Source of the DNA: a bacterium
Lineage (GTDB): Bacteria; BMS3Abin14
Length of the DNA: 41,956 nt
Assembly: GCA_029210965.1 (NCBI GenBank)
Contig: JARGFZ010000024.1
Coordinates: forward strand, 1 to 41,956
Reading direction: 5' to 3'
The notes beneath the pieces are model-generated. The model was not told the origin of the DNA. It saw only the letters and a program-made list of their open reading frames with translations, and searched no databases. The translations under genes and the position numbers were made by a program. Positions 16,813 through 25,054 of the stretch are shown here, piece after piece; the stretch's first letter is position 1, and each line of letters begins with the position of its first letter.

Positions 16813-16845
16813 ACGCAGAACGCAGCACGCAGAACGCAGCACGCA
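16811..16845. repeat. Heptamer array (5 units) at the nitroreductase stop
   Basis: GAACGCA, GAACGCA, GCACGCA, GAACGCA, GCACGCA. The array begins inside the TGA stop codon of the nitroreductase gene. Confidence 0.8.
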
Positions 16846-17255
16846 GGAGGAAAAGCGGCTCCTGAAAGACGGTTATTTTCCCCCCAGTTATTGAGGACAC
16901 TGAGAAAACCTGAATCTTGGAAAACCTCCACCAACGTCATTCCGGGCCGAGTGAAGGAGGACCCGGAATCCAGTCGCTCTTGTCTGCCACGGCGAAGTGC
17001 GAAGGACGAAGACGGGTCATCGCGAGCCGATACCATGCGAAGCGATCCCGGTTACTATTAAAAGCGACGTTTTTTTAACGCAGAGTACGCGACTTGTCGC
17101 GGCGTAGCTGAAAGCGAAGACGGAAGGAACGCAGAGGAAGCTTAATCCTGGTTAAATACCGGTTGCTATAACGGCGATGCTTATCACCACGGAGATGTTG
17201 AAGCATGGAGGACGAGGAGAAAGGCTAAATTCCGGGGTTAACGATTGGAGTTATT
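16846..17255. repeat. Dispersed-repeat gap
   Basis: No gene was found here. It contains a match (16925-16946) to the reverse complement of 4121-4142. A GTCATCGCGAG...GCGATCC palindromic element lies near 17015-17050. 17093-17124 is a shortened copy of the 43-bp GTCACGCCGTAGCT element. 17130-17184 is an inverted copy of the GTGGTGAAAAACATCGCC element and is very similar to 35382-35446. Confidence 0.65.
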
Positions 17256-17573
17256 ATGCATTTACCTGACGAACTAAAGAAAAACCCTGAAATCGATGTC
17301 CCCATCGAGGGCATCCGCGGCTGGAAGGTGGGAGGTACTGAAGGGCTTGTGGTGTTCTTCGAGATCTCTCCGGGCTCGGTCCTGCCCGAGCACTCCCACT
17401 GCTACCAGTGGGGCTACGTCATTGACGGGGAGATAGAGCTCACCATCGGGGGAGAGGCGCGGGTTTACCGCAAGGGCGACTCCTATACCATTCCAGAGGG
17501 AGTTCCCCATTCGGGTTTGATCCGAAAGGGGTGCCTTGCCATGGATTACTTCGCGGATCCCAATCGATACTGA
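17256..17573 (+). CDS. Small cupin protein
   Basis: 105 aa, one cupin_2 beta-barrel. Motif 1 is PEHSHCYQWGYVIDGEIEL (HxH and a downstream Glu region) and motif 2 is YTIPEGVPHSGLI, giving three histidines for a metal site. It is preceded by GGAG 6 nt before the ATG. The family includes sugar- or metal-sensing and dioxygenase-like proteins; nothing here fixes the substrate. It stands alone between repeat-rich gaps. Confidence 0.82.
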   Translation: MHLPDELKKNPEIDVPIEGIRGWKVGGTEGLVVFFEISPGSVLPEHSHCYQWGYVIDGEIELTIGGEARVYRKGDSYTIPEGVPHSGLIRKGCLAMDYFADPNRY

Positions 17574-17685
17574 TCCGTGCCGTTGAGAGGAATCCAGTAG
17601 CCAGGAGAAACAACCCTCATATTCTTGTTCTCATGATAAGATCCAAGATTATTACCTTATACCTGGTTGGTTTTTGATCTTCTCC

Positions 17686-17771
17686 TGTGTTCTGCGTTCT
17701 GGTAATTTCTCCCGGCTCCCGGCTCCCGGCTCCCGGGTACCATGCACTACGCACTGTGCTCTTCCCTCTTC
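17686..17771. repeat. Long composite heptamer array
   Basis: Four exact CTCCCGG units (17709-17736) continue in register into GTACCAT, GCACTAC, GCACTGT, GCTCTTC, CCTCTTC (to 17771). GTGTTCT and GCGTTCT units precede them. It ends about 25 bp before the Fe-S gene at 17797, which has no clear Shine-Dalgarno. Confidence 0.75.
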
Positions 17772-17796
17772 CCCCTTTTCCCTGTAACTTATCCCC

Positions 17797-18687
17797 ATGA
17801 AACCCTCCACTAAAGCCTTTTTCAAGCTCCACGGCTGGCGTCATCCTTTCAGCTTTCTCCACGGCTATATCTACGGGAAGTGGATCAATGCCTACCTCAG
17901 TATCATCACCGGGGAAGCGTTCAAAAGCCGTAAAAAGAAAGTCGGGGCACCTCCCTCGGGCCCTCGGGCCACCCAACCCCAGACCGGAATTGGCCGATGG
18001 ATGGAGGAACGCTACCATTCCAAGGTCCTGACCCATGAGGATGCCGGGAAGATCGTAAAGCTCAACAAACCGCTTCGTGTGGAAAACCCCGAAAGGGTCA
18101 TCCCCTACGACATCGCCAACCGCATCATCCTCGACACCCCGGGCTCCCTGGCGGTCATGCGCTGCCCTTGCAGGGAGATCAAGGGTGACAGTGCGTGCGG
18201 ACCCCTTGAGGTTTGTATGGTGGTGGGGGAGCCTTTTGTGGATTTCGTGGTTGATCATGGCACCAACGGCGCCAGAAAGATCGGTCGAGAGGAGGGGATC
18301 GAGATCCTGGAAAAGGCCAGGGACAGCGGCTGGATTCACACTGCGTGGTTCAAGGATGCCATGGCTGGAAGGTTCTACGCTATCTGCAACTGCTGCTCGT
18401 GCTGCTGCATCCCCACCAGGGCCATGAAGAGGACCGGTCTTGAGGCGAAGTACCTGGCGCCATCGGGTTACGTTGCGGTCATGGATACGGAGATCTGCGC
18501 CGGGTGCGGCGGCTGCCAGAAGATCTGCGCCTTCGGGGCCATGAGCGACGACACATGTGTGGTCGTCATAGATCCGGAAAAGTGCTTCGGCTGCGGTGTG
18601 TGCGCAAACCTTTGCCCCAACGGTGCCGCTACGATGGTGCTTGCCCCGGAAAAAGGTGTTCCCTTTGATGTAGAAGCGCTGGGGTAA
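17797..18687 (+). CDS. Cysteine-rich 4Fe-4S protein
   Basis: 296 aa. The C-terminal part is a two-cluster ferredoxin (CAGCGGCQKIC, 234-244; CFGCGVCANLC, 263-273). The central part has more cysteines: CPCR (123-126), C134, C140 and the dense CNCCSCCC (197-204). This pattern recurs in uncharacterised 4Fe-4S proteins of anaerobes. The N-terminus (FKLHGWRHPFSFLHGYIYGKWINAYL) is aromatic and could lie on the membrane. A role in electron transfer is likely; the partner is unknown. No Shine-Dalgarno precedes the ATG. Confidence 0.75.
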   Translation: MKPSTKAFFKLHGWRHPFSFLHGYIYGKWINAYLSIITGEAFKSRKKKVGAPPSGPRATQPQTGIGRWMEERYHSKVLTHEDAGKIVKLNKPLRVENPERVIPYDIANRIILDTPGSLAVMRCPCREIKGDSACGPLEVCMVVGEPFVDFVVDHGTNGARKIGREEGIEILEKARDSGWIHTAWFKDAMAGRFYAICNCCSCCCIPTRAMKRTGLEAKYLAPSGYVAVMDTEICAGCGGCQKICAFGAMSDDTCVVVIDPEKCFGCGVCANLCPNGAATMVLAPEKGVPFDVEALG

Positions 18688-18692
18688 GTGGG

Positions 18693-18713
18693 AATCTCAG
18701 ATCTCAAATCTCA
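18693..18713. repeat. Short heptamer array (3 units)
   Basis: AATCTCA, GATCTCA, AATCTCA; the reverse complement of the ATTTGAG-type array at 33909-33936. It starts 5 nt after the stop codon of the Fe-S gene. Confidence 0.65.
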
Positions 18714-18852
18714 AAAAAAGCGGCCTCTCGCTCGTTCATCACAATAAAGTGTGACTCACTAGAGACGCAGGGAACGCAGTTAAAACTTAAGCAGGTCTGG
18801 GTTAACCCTAAACAATGTTTGTCTTTCCCTCTACTTCTACTATGATGTTCCC

Positions 18853-19962
18853 ATGAGTCATCCGCCTTTATTCCATTTCGCCGAAAGCTACAACGACGCC
18901 GACCAGTACCACCTTTCCGGGTTCCTGTGCCCTGATCCCTTCGCCGTTCTGGAGATAACCAGCCGAAAGGTGATCCTGGCCGTCTCATCCATGGAGGAGG
19001 GAAGGGCGAAGCTGGAAACTTCAGGAAAAACGGTTGTCTCCCTGCACCGGAAAAAGAGCAAACCTCTGAATAAGATCCTGGCCGACCTGATCCGGGATCA
19101 CGGCACCGAACGGATACGGGTGCTTCCATCTTTCCCCGTGGGCCTGGCCCAGGAACTTAAGGGGGAGGGTATCGGCATAGAAATAGACGGACGAACCCTG
19201 AGGGAACGGCGGAGGGTCAAGACTCTCGGGCAGATTAAAGCTATTGAACAGGCCCAGCGCAGCTGCGAAGGGGTTTTTACCATGGTCCGATCCCTCCTGG
19301 CCGGGTGCCCTGTCAAGGGAGATGTCCTTTTCCACGAGGGGCGTCCTCTCACGGCTCAGAAGGTCCGCTCCATGATCGAGGTGTTTTTTCTTGAAAGGGG
19401 TTTCGAGACAGCTGACACCATCTTTGCACCGGGACGGGGCGGGGCTGACCCCCATTGGCGAGGTGTTGGTCCCATCCACGCGGGCGTTCCCATTGTGATG
19501 GATGTTTTCCCCAGGTCAAGAACGTCGCGGTATCACTCGGATATGTCCAGAACTTTCGTGGTGGGCCGGGCTACAAGGTCCGTCAGGGAGATGCACGCAG
19601 CGGTGGTGGAGGCCCAGGACGTGGCCCTGGAAAGGATAAAACAGGGGATTCCCCTCTCCGAGGTCCATCAGGCTGTCTGCGAGCTTTTTCGGAAGAGAGG
19701 GTATCCGGTTCCCGGTGACGGTAAGCCCCCCAGGCGCGGTTTCCTCCACGGTACCGGACATGGTCTGGGACTTGAGATCCATGAGTCGCCTTCGGTTTCC
19801 GTTACAGCGGAGATCTTCCAGCCCGGCGATGTTGTGACCATCGAGCCCGGCCTCTATGATCGGCGTATCGGTGGTATGCGTATCGAGGATGTGGTGGCCT
19901 GTATGCCGGACGGTACGGTCCGCAATTTGACCAACTTCCCGAAGGATCTGGAAATTCTTTAG
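18853..19962 (+). CDS. M24 family metallopeptidase (Xaa-Pro aminopeptidase-like)
   Basis: 369 aa: a creatinase-type N-terminal domain (1-125) and a pita-bread M24 domain. The dinuclear-metal ligands are complete: Asp217 (IVMDVFPRS), Asp230 (YHSDMSRTF), His303 (GTGHGLGLEIHE), Glu331 (TIEPGLY) and Glu345 (MRIEDVV). Members remove N-terminal residues before proline. Substrate preference between prolidase and aminopeptidase P cannot be settled from sequence. It is monocistronic by position. Confidence 0.9.
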   Translation: MSHPPLFHFAESYNDADQYHLSGFLCPDPFAVLEITSRKVILAVSSMEEGRAKLETSGKTVVSLHRKKSKPLNKILADLIRDHGTERIRVLPSFPVGLAQELKGEGIGIEIDGRTLRERRRVKTLGQIKAIEQAQRSCEGVFTMVRSLLAGCPVKGDVLFHEGRPLTAQKVRSMIEVFFLERGFETADTIFAPGRGGADPHWRGVGPIHAGVPIVMDVFPRSRTSRYHSDMSRTFVVGRATRSVREMHAAVVEAQDVALERIKQGIPLSEVHQAVCELFRKRGYPVPGDGKPPRRGFLHGTGHGLGLEIHESPSVSVTAEIFQPGDVVTIEPGLYDRRIGGMRIEDVVACMPDGTVRNLTNFPKDLEIL

Positions 19963-20066
19963 GTCAAATTGCGGACGCAGGAGGAGGAGAAAAGGAGAAG
20001 AGGGGAAAAGGGGAAGGGAGTCTTAGTGCAGGTTAGCAAAACGGCATAGTCTCCTCTTCTCCCCGT

Positions 20067-20090
20067 CACCTCTTCACCTCTTCACCTCTT
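20067..20090. repeat. Octamer array (3 units)
   Basis: Three exact CACCTCTT units. The preceding 19973-20030 is purine-rich (GGAGAAAAGG-type) with a roughly 7-bp rhythm. Together they fill the gap between the M24 peptidase and the DUF362 gene. Confidence 0.6.
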
Positions 20091-20123
20091 CGTTGAGAGC
20101 ATCCCCCTGACCAGAGGAATATT

Positions 20124-21278
20124 TTGAGCAATAAGATCCCGGTATCCATCCAACGCTGCCATAACTACGACCCAGACGAAGTCCGGGATGCTCTCAACAA
20201 TGTACTCGATCCCCTTGGAGGAATGCGTGCATTTGTGACGAAAGGGGATCGAGTGCTGCTCAAGCCCAACCTTCTCGCTCCAAAGCCTCCCGGGGCAGCG
20301 GTGACCACCCACCCGGAAGTTGTGAGGGCCGCGGCACTTACGGTTATGGAGGCAGGTGGCGAGGTGTTCCTGGGGGACAGCCCGGGCGTGGGGTCCCTTT
20401 CCGGGGTCCTGAAAAGAACCGGGATCATGCCCGTGGTTCAGGAACTGGGAATCGAGATAGTCCCTTTTCGAAGCCCGGTGCCGGTTCCAGTGCCTGAAGG
20501 AGGTGTGTCACGGTCCTTTCTGCTGGCCGAGGAGGCCACCGGTTATGATCTCATTCTCAATCTGCCCAAGTTCAAGACCCACGGAATGATGACCCTGACC
20601 CTGGCAGTGAAGAATATGTTCGGGACGGTGGTGGGGGCCGCCAAACCAGGATGGCACCTTCAGGCTGGAGACACAGTGCGGTTCGCGGATATGCTCCTGG
20701 ACATCTGGAGCGCTCTGCCGCCCGGGCTGAGTGTTATGGACGGCATCACTGCCATGGAAGGAAACGGCCCGGGCTCAGGGGATCCTCTGGCTCTGGGGAT
20801 TCTCATGGCTTCGCCGTCGGCCCTGGCCATGGACTGTGTTGCGGGGTCTGTTGCCGGGCTGCCTGTTGAAAGACATCCGGTCCTTTACCAGGCCCGGGCC
20901 AGGGGTCTCGAGGGAGCCCGTAGTGATCAGGTCCAGGTGCTGGGAAAGGCGATTGAGGATGTGCGCAGGGTGTTAAGGCTGCCCAGGAGCGCCTCCAGGG
21001 TGGATTATCGGCTGCCTGGCTGGATGAAAAGGTCCATGCGGAAATCCCTGAACCCCTTTCCCCTTTTAAACCCGGAGCTATGCACCTCCTGCGGCGCATG
21101 CGCCGCCATCTGTCCCGCAGACGCCATCACACTTAACAATAAACCCCGCACCGGAGGCCTCGTGGACAAGGACAAGTGCATCAGCTGCTTCTGCTGTCAG
21201 GAGGTGTGTCCGGAGAGGGCCATCGAGATTGTTCCGGGAAGGTTGCTGCGCGTGCTGAAGAGAATTAATTTTGCCTGA
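20124..21278 (+). CDS. DUF362 protein with C-terminal ferredoxin domain
   Basis: 384 aa with a TTG start; AGAGGA (20113-20118) lies 5 nt upstream and the next in-frame Met lies well inside the domain. Residues about 1-300 are DUF362 (GDRVLLKPNLLAPKPPG, GGEVFLGDSPGVGS, LPKFKTHGMMTLTLAVKNMFG). The C-terminus has two 4Fe-4S motifs (CTSCGACAAICPADAI; CISCFCCQEVCPERAIEI). This fusion is common in anaerobes, and its redox role is not established. It is likely monocistronic. Confidence 0.88.
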   Translation: MSNKIPVSIQRCHNYDPDEVRDALNNVLDPLGGMRAFVTKGDRVLLKPNLLAPKPPGAAVTTHPEVVRAAALTVMEAGGEVFLGDSPGVGSLSGVLKRTGIMPVVQELGIEIVPFRSPVPVPVPEGGVSRSFLLAEEATGYDLILNLPKFKTHGMMTLTLAVKNMFGTVVGAAKPGWHLQAGDTVRFADMLLDIWSALPPGLSVMDGITAMEGNGPGSGDPLALGILMASPSALAMDCVAGSVAGLPVERHPVLYQARARGLEGARSDQVQVLGKAIEDVRRVLRLPRSASRVDYRLPGWMKRSMRKSLNPFPLLNPELCTSCGACAAICPADAITLNNKPRTGGLVDKDKCISCFCCQEVCPERAIEIVPGRLLRVLKRINFA

Positions 21279-21331
21279 ACCTTCCCGGAACACAAGAAGA
21301 GGGGAAGAGGAGAAGAGGCGAAAAGGGGATA

Positions 21332-21784
21332 TTGAGTGAGGAATTTTTCAGAAACATGCTATCCGCTCGCTATTTGGCGAAGGGTGATCGGCAATCGCAG
21401 ATAGGCAACTATGAAAAATCCTTGGAGTATTATCATGCATCCTTGGAAATTGACGATGATCCAATGATCCCTAATTACTGTATCGCTCATTCCTTAGCCA
21501 AGCTTGGCAGATATGAGGAATCCAGGACCTGCATCAACAAAAGCCTGGAAAAATACCGAAAGTTCGTTAGTGAAGGAGGGGCTCTACAAGATTTAAAAGC
21601 CGAAGCGACCAGTGGCTGCTGTGTTTCTCCTCCTCTCCTTTTCTCCTCTTCCCCTTTTCAGGGAGTCCTCCGGGGAGCGGCGTTTAACCGCCTATGTGCG
21701 ACATCGTGCGTGTGCATCCCCGCAGCCCTTCCCCCTCCCCCATCCCATGTCCTTCAGGCTTGGCGCTCAGAGCATCCTGGATGA
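21332..21784 (+). CDS. Possible small TPR protein, 3' end degraded
   Basis: From a TTG start (GGGG 4-5 nt upstream) the first 75-80 residues form two TPR-like helix pairs (YLAKGDRQSQIGNYEKSLEYY, IAHSLAKLGRYEESRTCINKSL). After residue about 90 the frame runs into CT-rich repeat sequence and then 101 bp into the antisense of moaA. The tail (SPPLLFSSSPFQG) therefore looks non-native. Probably a truncated TPR gene, or a real short one whose end has been replaced by a repeat. Confidence 0.4.
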   Translation: MSEEFFRNMLSARYLAKGDRQSQIGNYEKSLEYYHASLEIDDDPMIPNYCIAHSLAKLGRYEESRTCINKSLEKYRKFVSEGGALQDLKAEATSGCCVSPPLLFSSSPFQGVLRGAAFNRLCATSCVCIPAALPPPPSHVLQAWRSEHPG

Positions 21785-22697
21785 CGGTCAGGATCTGGTC
21801 GTCGCTGGCCCCTGATCGCAGAGGTTCGAGAATGTCGGTCTCGTTATCGGAGAAAAGGCAGGTCCGGATCTTACCGTCTGCGGTGATCCGGATCCGGTTG
21901 CAATCGATGCAAAAGTGCTGGGAAACCGGTGTGATGAACCCTATCGTGCCTTTAAAGCCTGGTATCTGATAGCGTACAGCAGGTCCGGATCCTTTGCCTC
22001 TGCCCAACGGTACGAGGGGACCGTGCACCGTTTCGAGTCGTCCGATGGCTTCAGCTGCTGTGACGACCTTCTCCGGTCCCCAGAACCCCTCGGGGCTCAT
22101 GGGCATGAACTCGATGAACCTGACTTCCAGTTCCCGGTCGCTGGTCAGGGCAACGAACTGTTCCAGTTCGTCATCGTTAAAACCCCTCATAAGGACCACG
22201 TTGATCTTAACCGGAGAAAGGCCCTCTATTTGGGCCGTTATCAGGCCCTCCATGACAAGATGAGGTCCTCTCTCAATGCCGTTCCCGTTGGGAGAGGTGA
22301 TCCATTGAAAGCGGTCTTCGTTCAGGGTGTCGAGGCTGACGTTGACCCTCGTAAGGCCTGCGTTACTCAGGGGATGGGCCAGTTCGCTCAGAAGCATCCC
22401 GTTGGTAGTCAGGCTTATATCGTCGATACCGTGAATATCAGAAAGGGAGCTGACGAGCCTGTCGAGATGTTTGCGTACCAACGGTTCTCCACCGGTGATG
22501 CGTACACTGGAAACGCCTCTGGGGGCGAGGAGACCCGCGAGCCGGACGATCTCCTCGTAGGAGATGATCTTATCGTGGGACAGGGAAACGAACCCGTCGG
22601 AGGGCGCGCAATAACGACATCTCAGATTGCACCTGTCGGTGACGGAGACACGCATGTACCTGATGGGTCTACCCTGGCTGTCAGTCAACTGCTCCAC
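21684..22697 (-). CDS. moaA: GTP 3',8-cyclase (molybdenum cofactor step 1)
   Basis: A radical-SAM enzyme that, with MoaC, makes cyclic pyranopterin monophosphate from GTP. It is 337 aa. The N-terminal SAM cluster motif CNLRCRYC has Cys23, Cys27 and Cys30. The C-terminal second cluster is in FCIDCNRIRITADGKIRTCLF, and the protein ends in the characteristic Gly-Gly (SHIGG). It is preceded on the same strand by a Moco riboswitch and terminator (22883-23022). moaC lies 4.6 kb away and has no such leader. Confidence 0.96.
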   Translation of the reverse strand: MEQLTDSQGRPIRYMRVSVTDRCNLRCRYCAPSDGFVSLSHDKIISYEEIVRLAGLLAPRGVSSVRITGGEPLVRKHLDRLVSSLSDIHGIDDISLTTNGMLLSELAHPLSNAGLTRVNVSLDTLNEDRFQWITSPNGNGIERGPHLVMEGLITAQIEGLSPVKINVVLMRGFNDDELEQFVALTSDRELEVRFIEFMPMSPEGFWGPEKVVTAAEAIGRLETVHGPLVPLGRGKGSGPAVRYQIPGFKGTIGFITPVSQHFCIDCNRIRITADGKIRTCLFSDNETDILEPLRSGASDDQILTVIQDALSAKPEGHGMGEGEGLRGCTRTMSHIGG

Positions 22698-22824
22698 GAA
22701 ATAATATCTCCCAGATACACCATTATCTAAACGCAGAGTAGGCGGAGGGTTGCGGAGAAAAAATCCAAATCAAATTAATGTTGAATTTGGAGAGTCTGCT
22801 TTTTCCCCGAAATATTGCCTTCCT

Positions 22825-22870
22825 CTGCGTCCGAAGCCTGTCACGCCAGAGGCGTGACGACCTCTGCGTT
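22825..22870. repeat. Dispersed 46-bp repeat, second copy
   Basis: Matches 6561-6606 at 45 of 46 positions, in the same orientation. It contains the hairpin GTCACGCC-AGA-GGCGTGAC and ends in CCTCTGCGTT. It lies between the riboswitch terminator and moaA. Confidence 0.8.
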
Positions 22871-22882
22871 TTCAAATAAAAA

Positions 22883-23022
22883 GGACCCGCAGAAAGGGGC
22901 CCGTTTTTTTCGCAGGCTTCTCCTTTCCAAATACGGGAGGCCCGGTCGTTTCCAACCAGACCCATCGGCCGGCCGCCTTGTACGCTTTGCATGCGCCGTC
23001 AGGCGGGACGGCTCGGAGAGCG
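22883..23022 (-). promoter_or_regulatory. Molybdenum-cofactor riboswitch with terminator
   Basis: On the minus strand upstream of moaA the segment 22940-22922 reads CCTCCCGTATTTGGAAAGG, the highly conserved part of the Moco RNA motif; the Escherichia coli moaA leader has nearly the same string. Other elements are a GCTCTCCGAGCC 5' side (23021-23010), a short hairpin GGTCTGG-TTGGAAACG-ACCGGGCC, and a GAAGCCTGCGA 3' side (22920-22910). A terminator hairpin follows (GGGCCC 22902-22897 with GGGTCC 22888-22883, one G-U pair) with a T-rich tail. This suggests cofactor-dependent transcription termination ahead of moaA. Aptamer limits are approximate. Confidence 0.8.
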
Positions 23023-23071
23023 TTTTTCAAATGTAGTACACGTTTATAGCGGGTAAGTTACGAAAAAGAAA

Positions 23072-23099
23072 GAAGGATGAAGGATGGAGCATGGAGGAG
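23072..23099. repeat. Heptamer array (4 units)
   Basis: GAAGGAT, GAAGGAT, GGAGCAT, GGAGGAG, in the gap between the riboswitch and the MshEN gene. Confidence 0.65.
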
Positions 23100-23202
23100 G
23101 AATAAAACCGGTCAGTATTCTGGGATATTCAAGACGGCGTTGATCGTCGTTGTCTGCTAATTTCTTCTTCCTTCCTCCTTCCCTATTCCTCCTTCTGGCT
23201 TT

Positions 23203-24282
23203 TCAAAGCATTACAATCCGGCTCTTCATGATCAGGATCTCGAAGGCGACAGAAGCTTTCTGCATGACCCGGACCAGGAACTCGGCCTCCTCATCTGTGA
23301 TGTTGGACTTGAAGGAAAAACCCACGAGGGCAGCGACCATGTGCTTTTTCAGGACCAGAGGGCAGATCAATACTTCCTTGGGTACCTTCAGGCTCAGCTC
23401 CTTGATCCACTGGTTGCTTTCGAAGATCTCCACGCCGTCGAACCTCTCGAGCTTGCGGGATTCACGCATATTGAACAGAACGTTCTGAGGGTCCACGGGG
23501 ACAGAAAGGGTTCCAAATTCCACTACCGGTTTGGCAGATCCTCCCAGCATCCACCCCAGCGCCTGATCGCCCTTGATGATAAACATGAACGCGTCGTTCA
23601 CGAACCTCAGCCCGGCTTTAATGACAGTGTGAGCCACTTCATCACGGTTTCGAATACCGAAAAACGGTTCGTTGATCTCTGAAACATCGAAGGGATCGTA
23701 TACCTCAATGTCCGCTACCTCAATGTCCGCCTCTGTGAGCTCCAGCATCTCGATGTCTTCGTCAGGAGAGGGAGCCTTCTCTCTGGCTGGTTGGCTGATC
23801 CGTCGCTGTTCGCTCGCGACGTTGTCGCTGACGGCGATATACCGGGCCTCGTGCTTGATGTTGTAGAACCTTTCCAAAGCCGCAACAATGCGCACTTCGC
23901 TGGCCACAACCGGCTGGATGACCCTGTTGGTCTGGAAGGCCACCTCGTCTATGATGTTCAGCTTGTGAGGATCTGTCATGGCAACGGTGATGCGGTGTCC
24001 ATCCACAACCAGAGGAATGATGCGGTGCTTTGAAATAAGCTCCTTGGGCACTGAGTCGAGAACTTCTTTTGGGATTTTCTCGAAATGGCCAGGCTCGGCG
24101 TAAGGAATGTTGAACTGGAGCGCAAGAAGCCTCATCAGCGCATCTTCGGAAACAGCCCCCATTTCCAGAAGGTTGGTCCCCAGTCTGCCGCCGAAAATGA
24201 CCTGTCGCTGAAGAGCCTCACTCAGGGCTTTTTCGTCAATGAGTCCTTTTTCAATCAGCAGTTGGCCGAGGTTCTTCTTCAT
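23203..24282 (-). CDS. MshEN-domain protein with GAF-like C-terminus
   Basis: 359 aa. Residues about 3-60 carry two tandem MshEN-type motifs (NLGQLLIEKGLIDEKALSEAL and RLGTNLLEMGAVSEDALMRLLA), continuing to about 145 as a type II secretion E N-terminal domain. In MshE this motif binds cyclic di-GMP. The secretion ATPase (Walker A/B) is absent. An acidic linker (about 180-205) leads to an alpha/beta domain (210-359) resembling GAF. It may therefore be a c-di-GMP-responsive adaptor rather than a pilus motor. It overlaps the end of tatC by 32 bp. A PilZ gene lies 3 kb away. Confidence 0.75.
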   Translation of the reverse strand: MKKNLGQLLIEKGLIDEKALSEALQRQVIFGGRLGTNLLEMGAVSEDALMRLLALQFNIPYAEPGHFEKIPKEVLDSVPKELISKHRIIPLVVDGHRITVAMTDPHKLNIIDEVAFQTNRVIQPVVASEVRIVAALERFYNIKHEARYIAVSDNVASEQRRISQPAREKAPSPDEDIEMLELTEADIEVADIEVYDPFDVSEINEPFFGIRNRDEVAHTVIKAGLRFVNDAFMFIIKGDQALGWMLGGSAKPVVEFGTLSVPVDPQNVLFNMRESRKLERFDGVEIFESNQWIKELSLKVPKEVLICPLVLKKHMVAALVGFSFKSNITDEEAEFLVRVMQKASVAFEILIMKSRIVML

Positions 24283-25054
24283 CCTTCAAATCTCCCGATT
24301 CGTCGGTGAGCGGTTTTCGTCCGAATACCTTTGCCACGGCAACGCTGATCTCGAAGAGGATCAGGAGAGGCCCGGCCATGAGAAGCTGTGTCACTATATC
24401 GGGAGGCGTCAGCATTGCCGATCCGACAAAGGCGAGCACGATGAAGTAACGGCGGTTCTTCGTGAGGGTCTGATAAGTAAGCAGGCCGGTTCTGGCAAGA
24501 AAATAGGTTACCAGGGGCAGCTCAAAGACAAGGCCGAAGGCCAGTAGCAGCTTGGTGGCGAAGGAAAGATACTCCTTCAGGGAAGGAAAGGGACGGATAG
24601 TCTCGGTGGCAAAACCAAGGAGGAACTTGAAACCGAAGGGGAATACGACGAAATAGCCAAAGCTTGCCCCTGTGACGAAAAAGAGGGTTGAAAAGATCAC
24701 AAAGGGGAAAATAACTCTTCTTTCTTTGCTGTAAAGCCCCGGAGAGATGAAAGCCCAGAGTTGGTAGAAGAGCACTGGCAGGGATAGAAAAATACCGGCG
24801 AGAAAAGAAACCTTCAGGTAGGTGAAGAAGGCCTCCGTCACACCCGTGAAGATCATCCAGGAGTTATCCGCCGGAAGGGAGGCGACAAGGGGGATAGCAA
24901 TAAACTCGAAGATTTTGTCTTTGAAAGCGTAACAGGCCAGGAACCCGACACCAACAGCGGCGCAGCAGATCATCAGCCGTTTGCGCAACTCTTCCAGGTG
25001 AACAGTGAACGGAAGTCTGTCGTCAGCCATCCTTGGTGTCGTCTTCCGTTTCAT
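24251..25054 (-). CDS. tatC: Sec-independent translocase TatC
   Basis: The core membrane receptor of twin-arginine export. The conserved N-terminus (LPFTVHLEELRKRLMICC) is followed by six hydrophobic segments and the typical FISPGLYSKERR loop. The start used (ATG at 25054, GAGG 6 nt upstream) gives MKRKTTPRMADD and 267 aa; an ATG at 25030 (MADDRLPF) is an equal alternative without a good ribosome binding site. It overlaps the tatB 3' end and the MshEN gene. Tat substrates often include molybdoenzymes, consistent with moa genes nearby. Confidence 0.94.
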   Translation of the reverse strand: MKRKTTPRMADDRLPFTVHLEELRKRLMICCAAVGVGFLACYAFKDKIFEFIAIPLVASLPADNSWMIFTGVTEAFFTYLKVSFLAGIFLSLPVLFYQLWAFISPGLYSKERRVIFPFVIFSTLFFVTGASFGYFVVFPFGFKFLLGFATETIRPFPSLKEYLSFATKLLLAFGLVFELPLVTYFLARTGLLTYQTLTKNRRYFIVLAFVGSAMLTPPDIVTQLLMAGPLLILFEISVAVAKVFGRKPLTDESGDLKDEEEPRPTAD

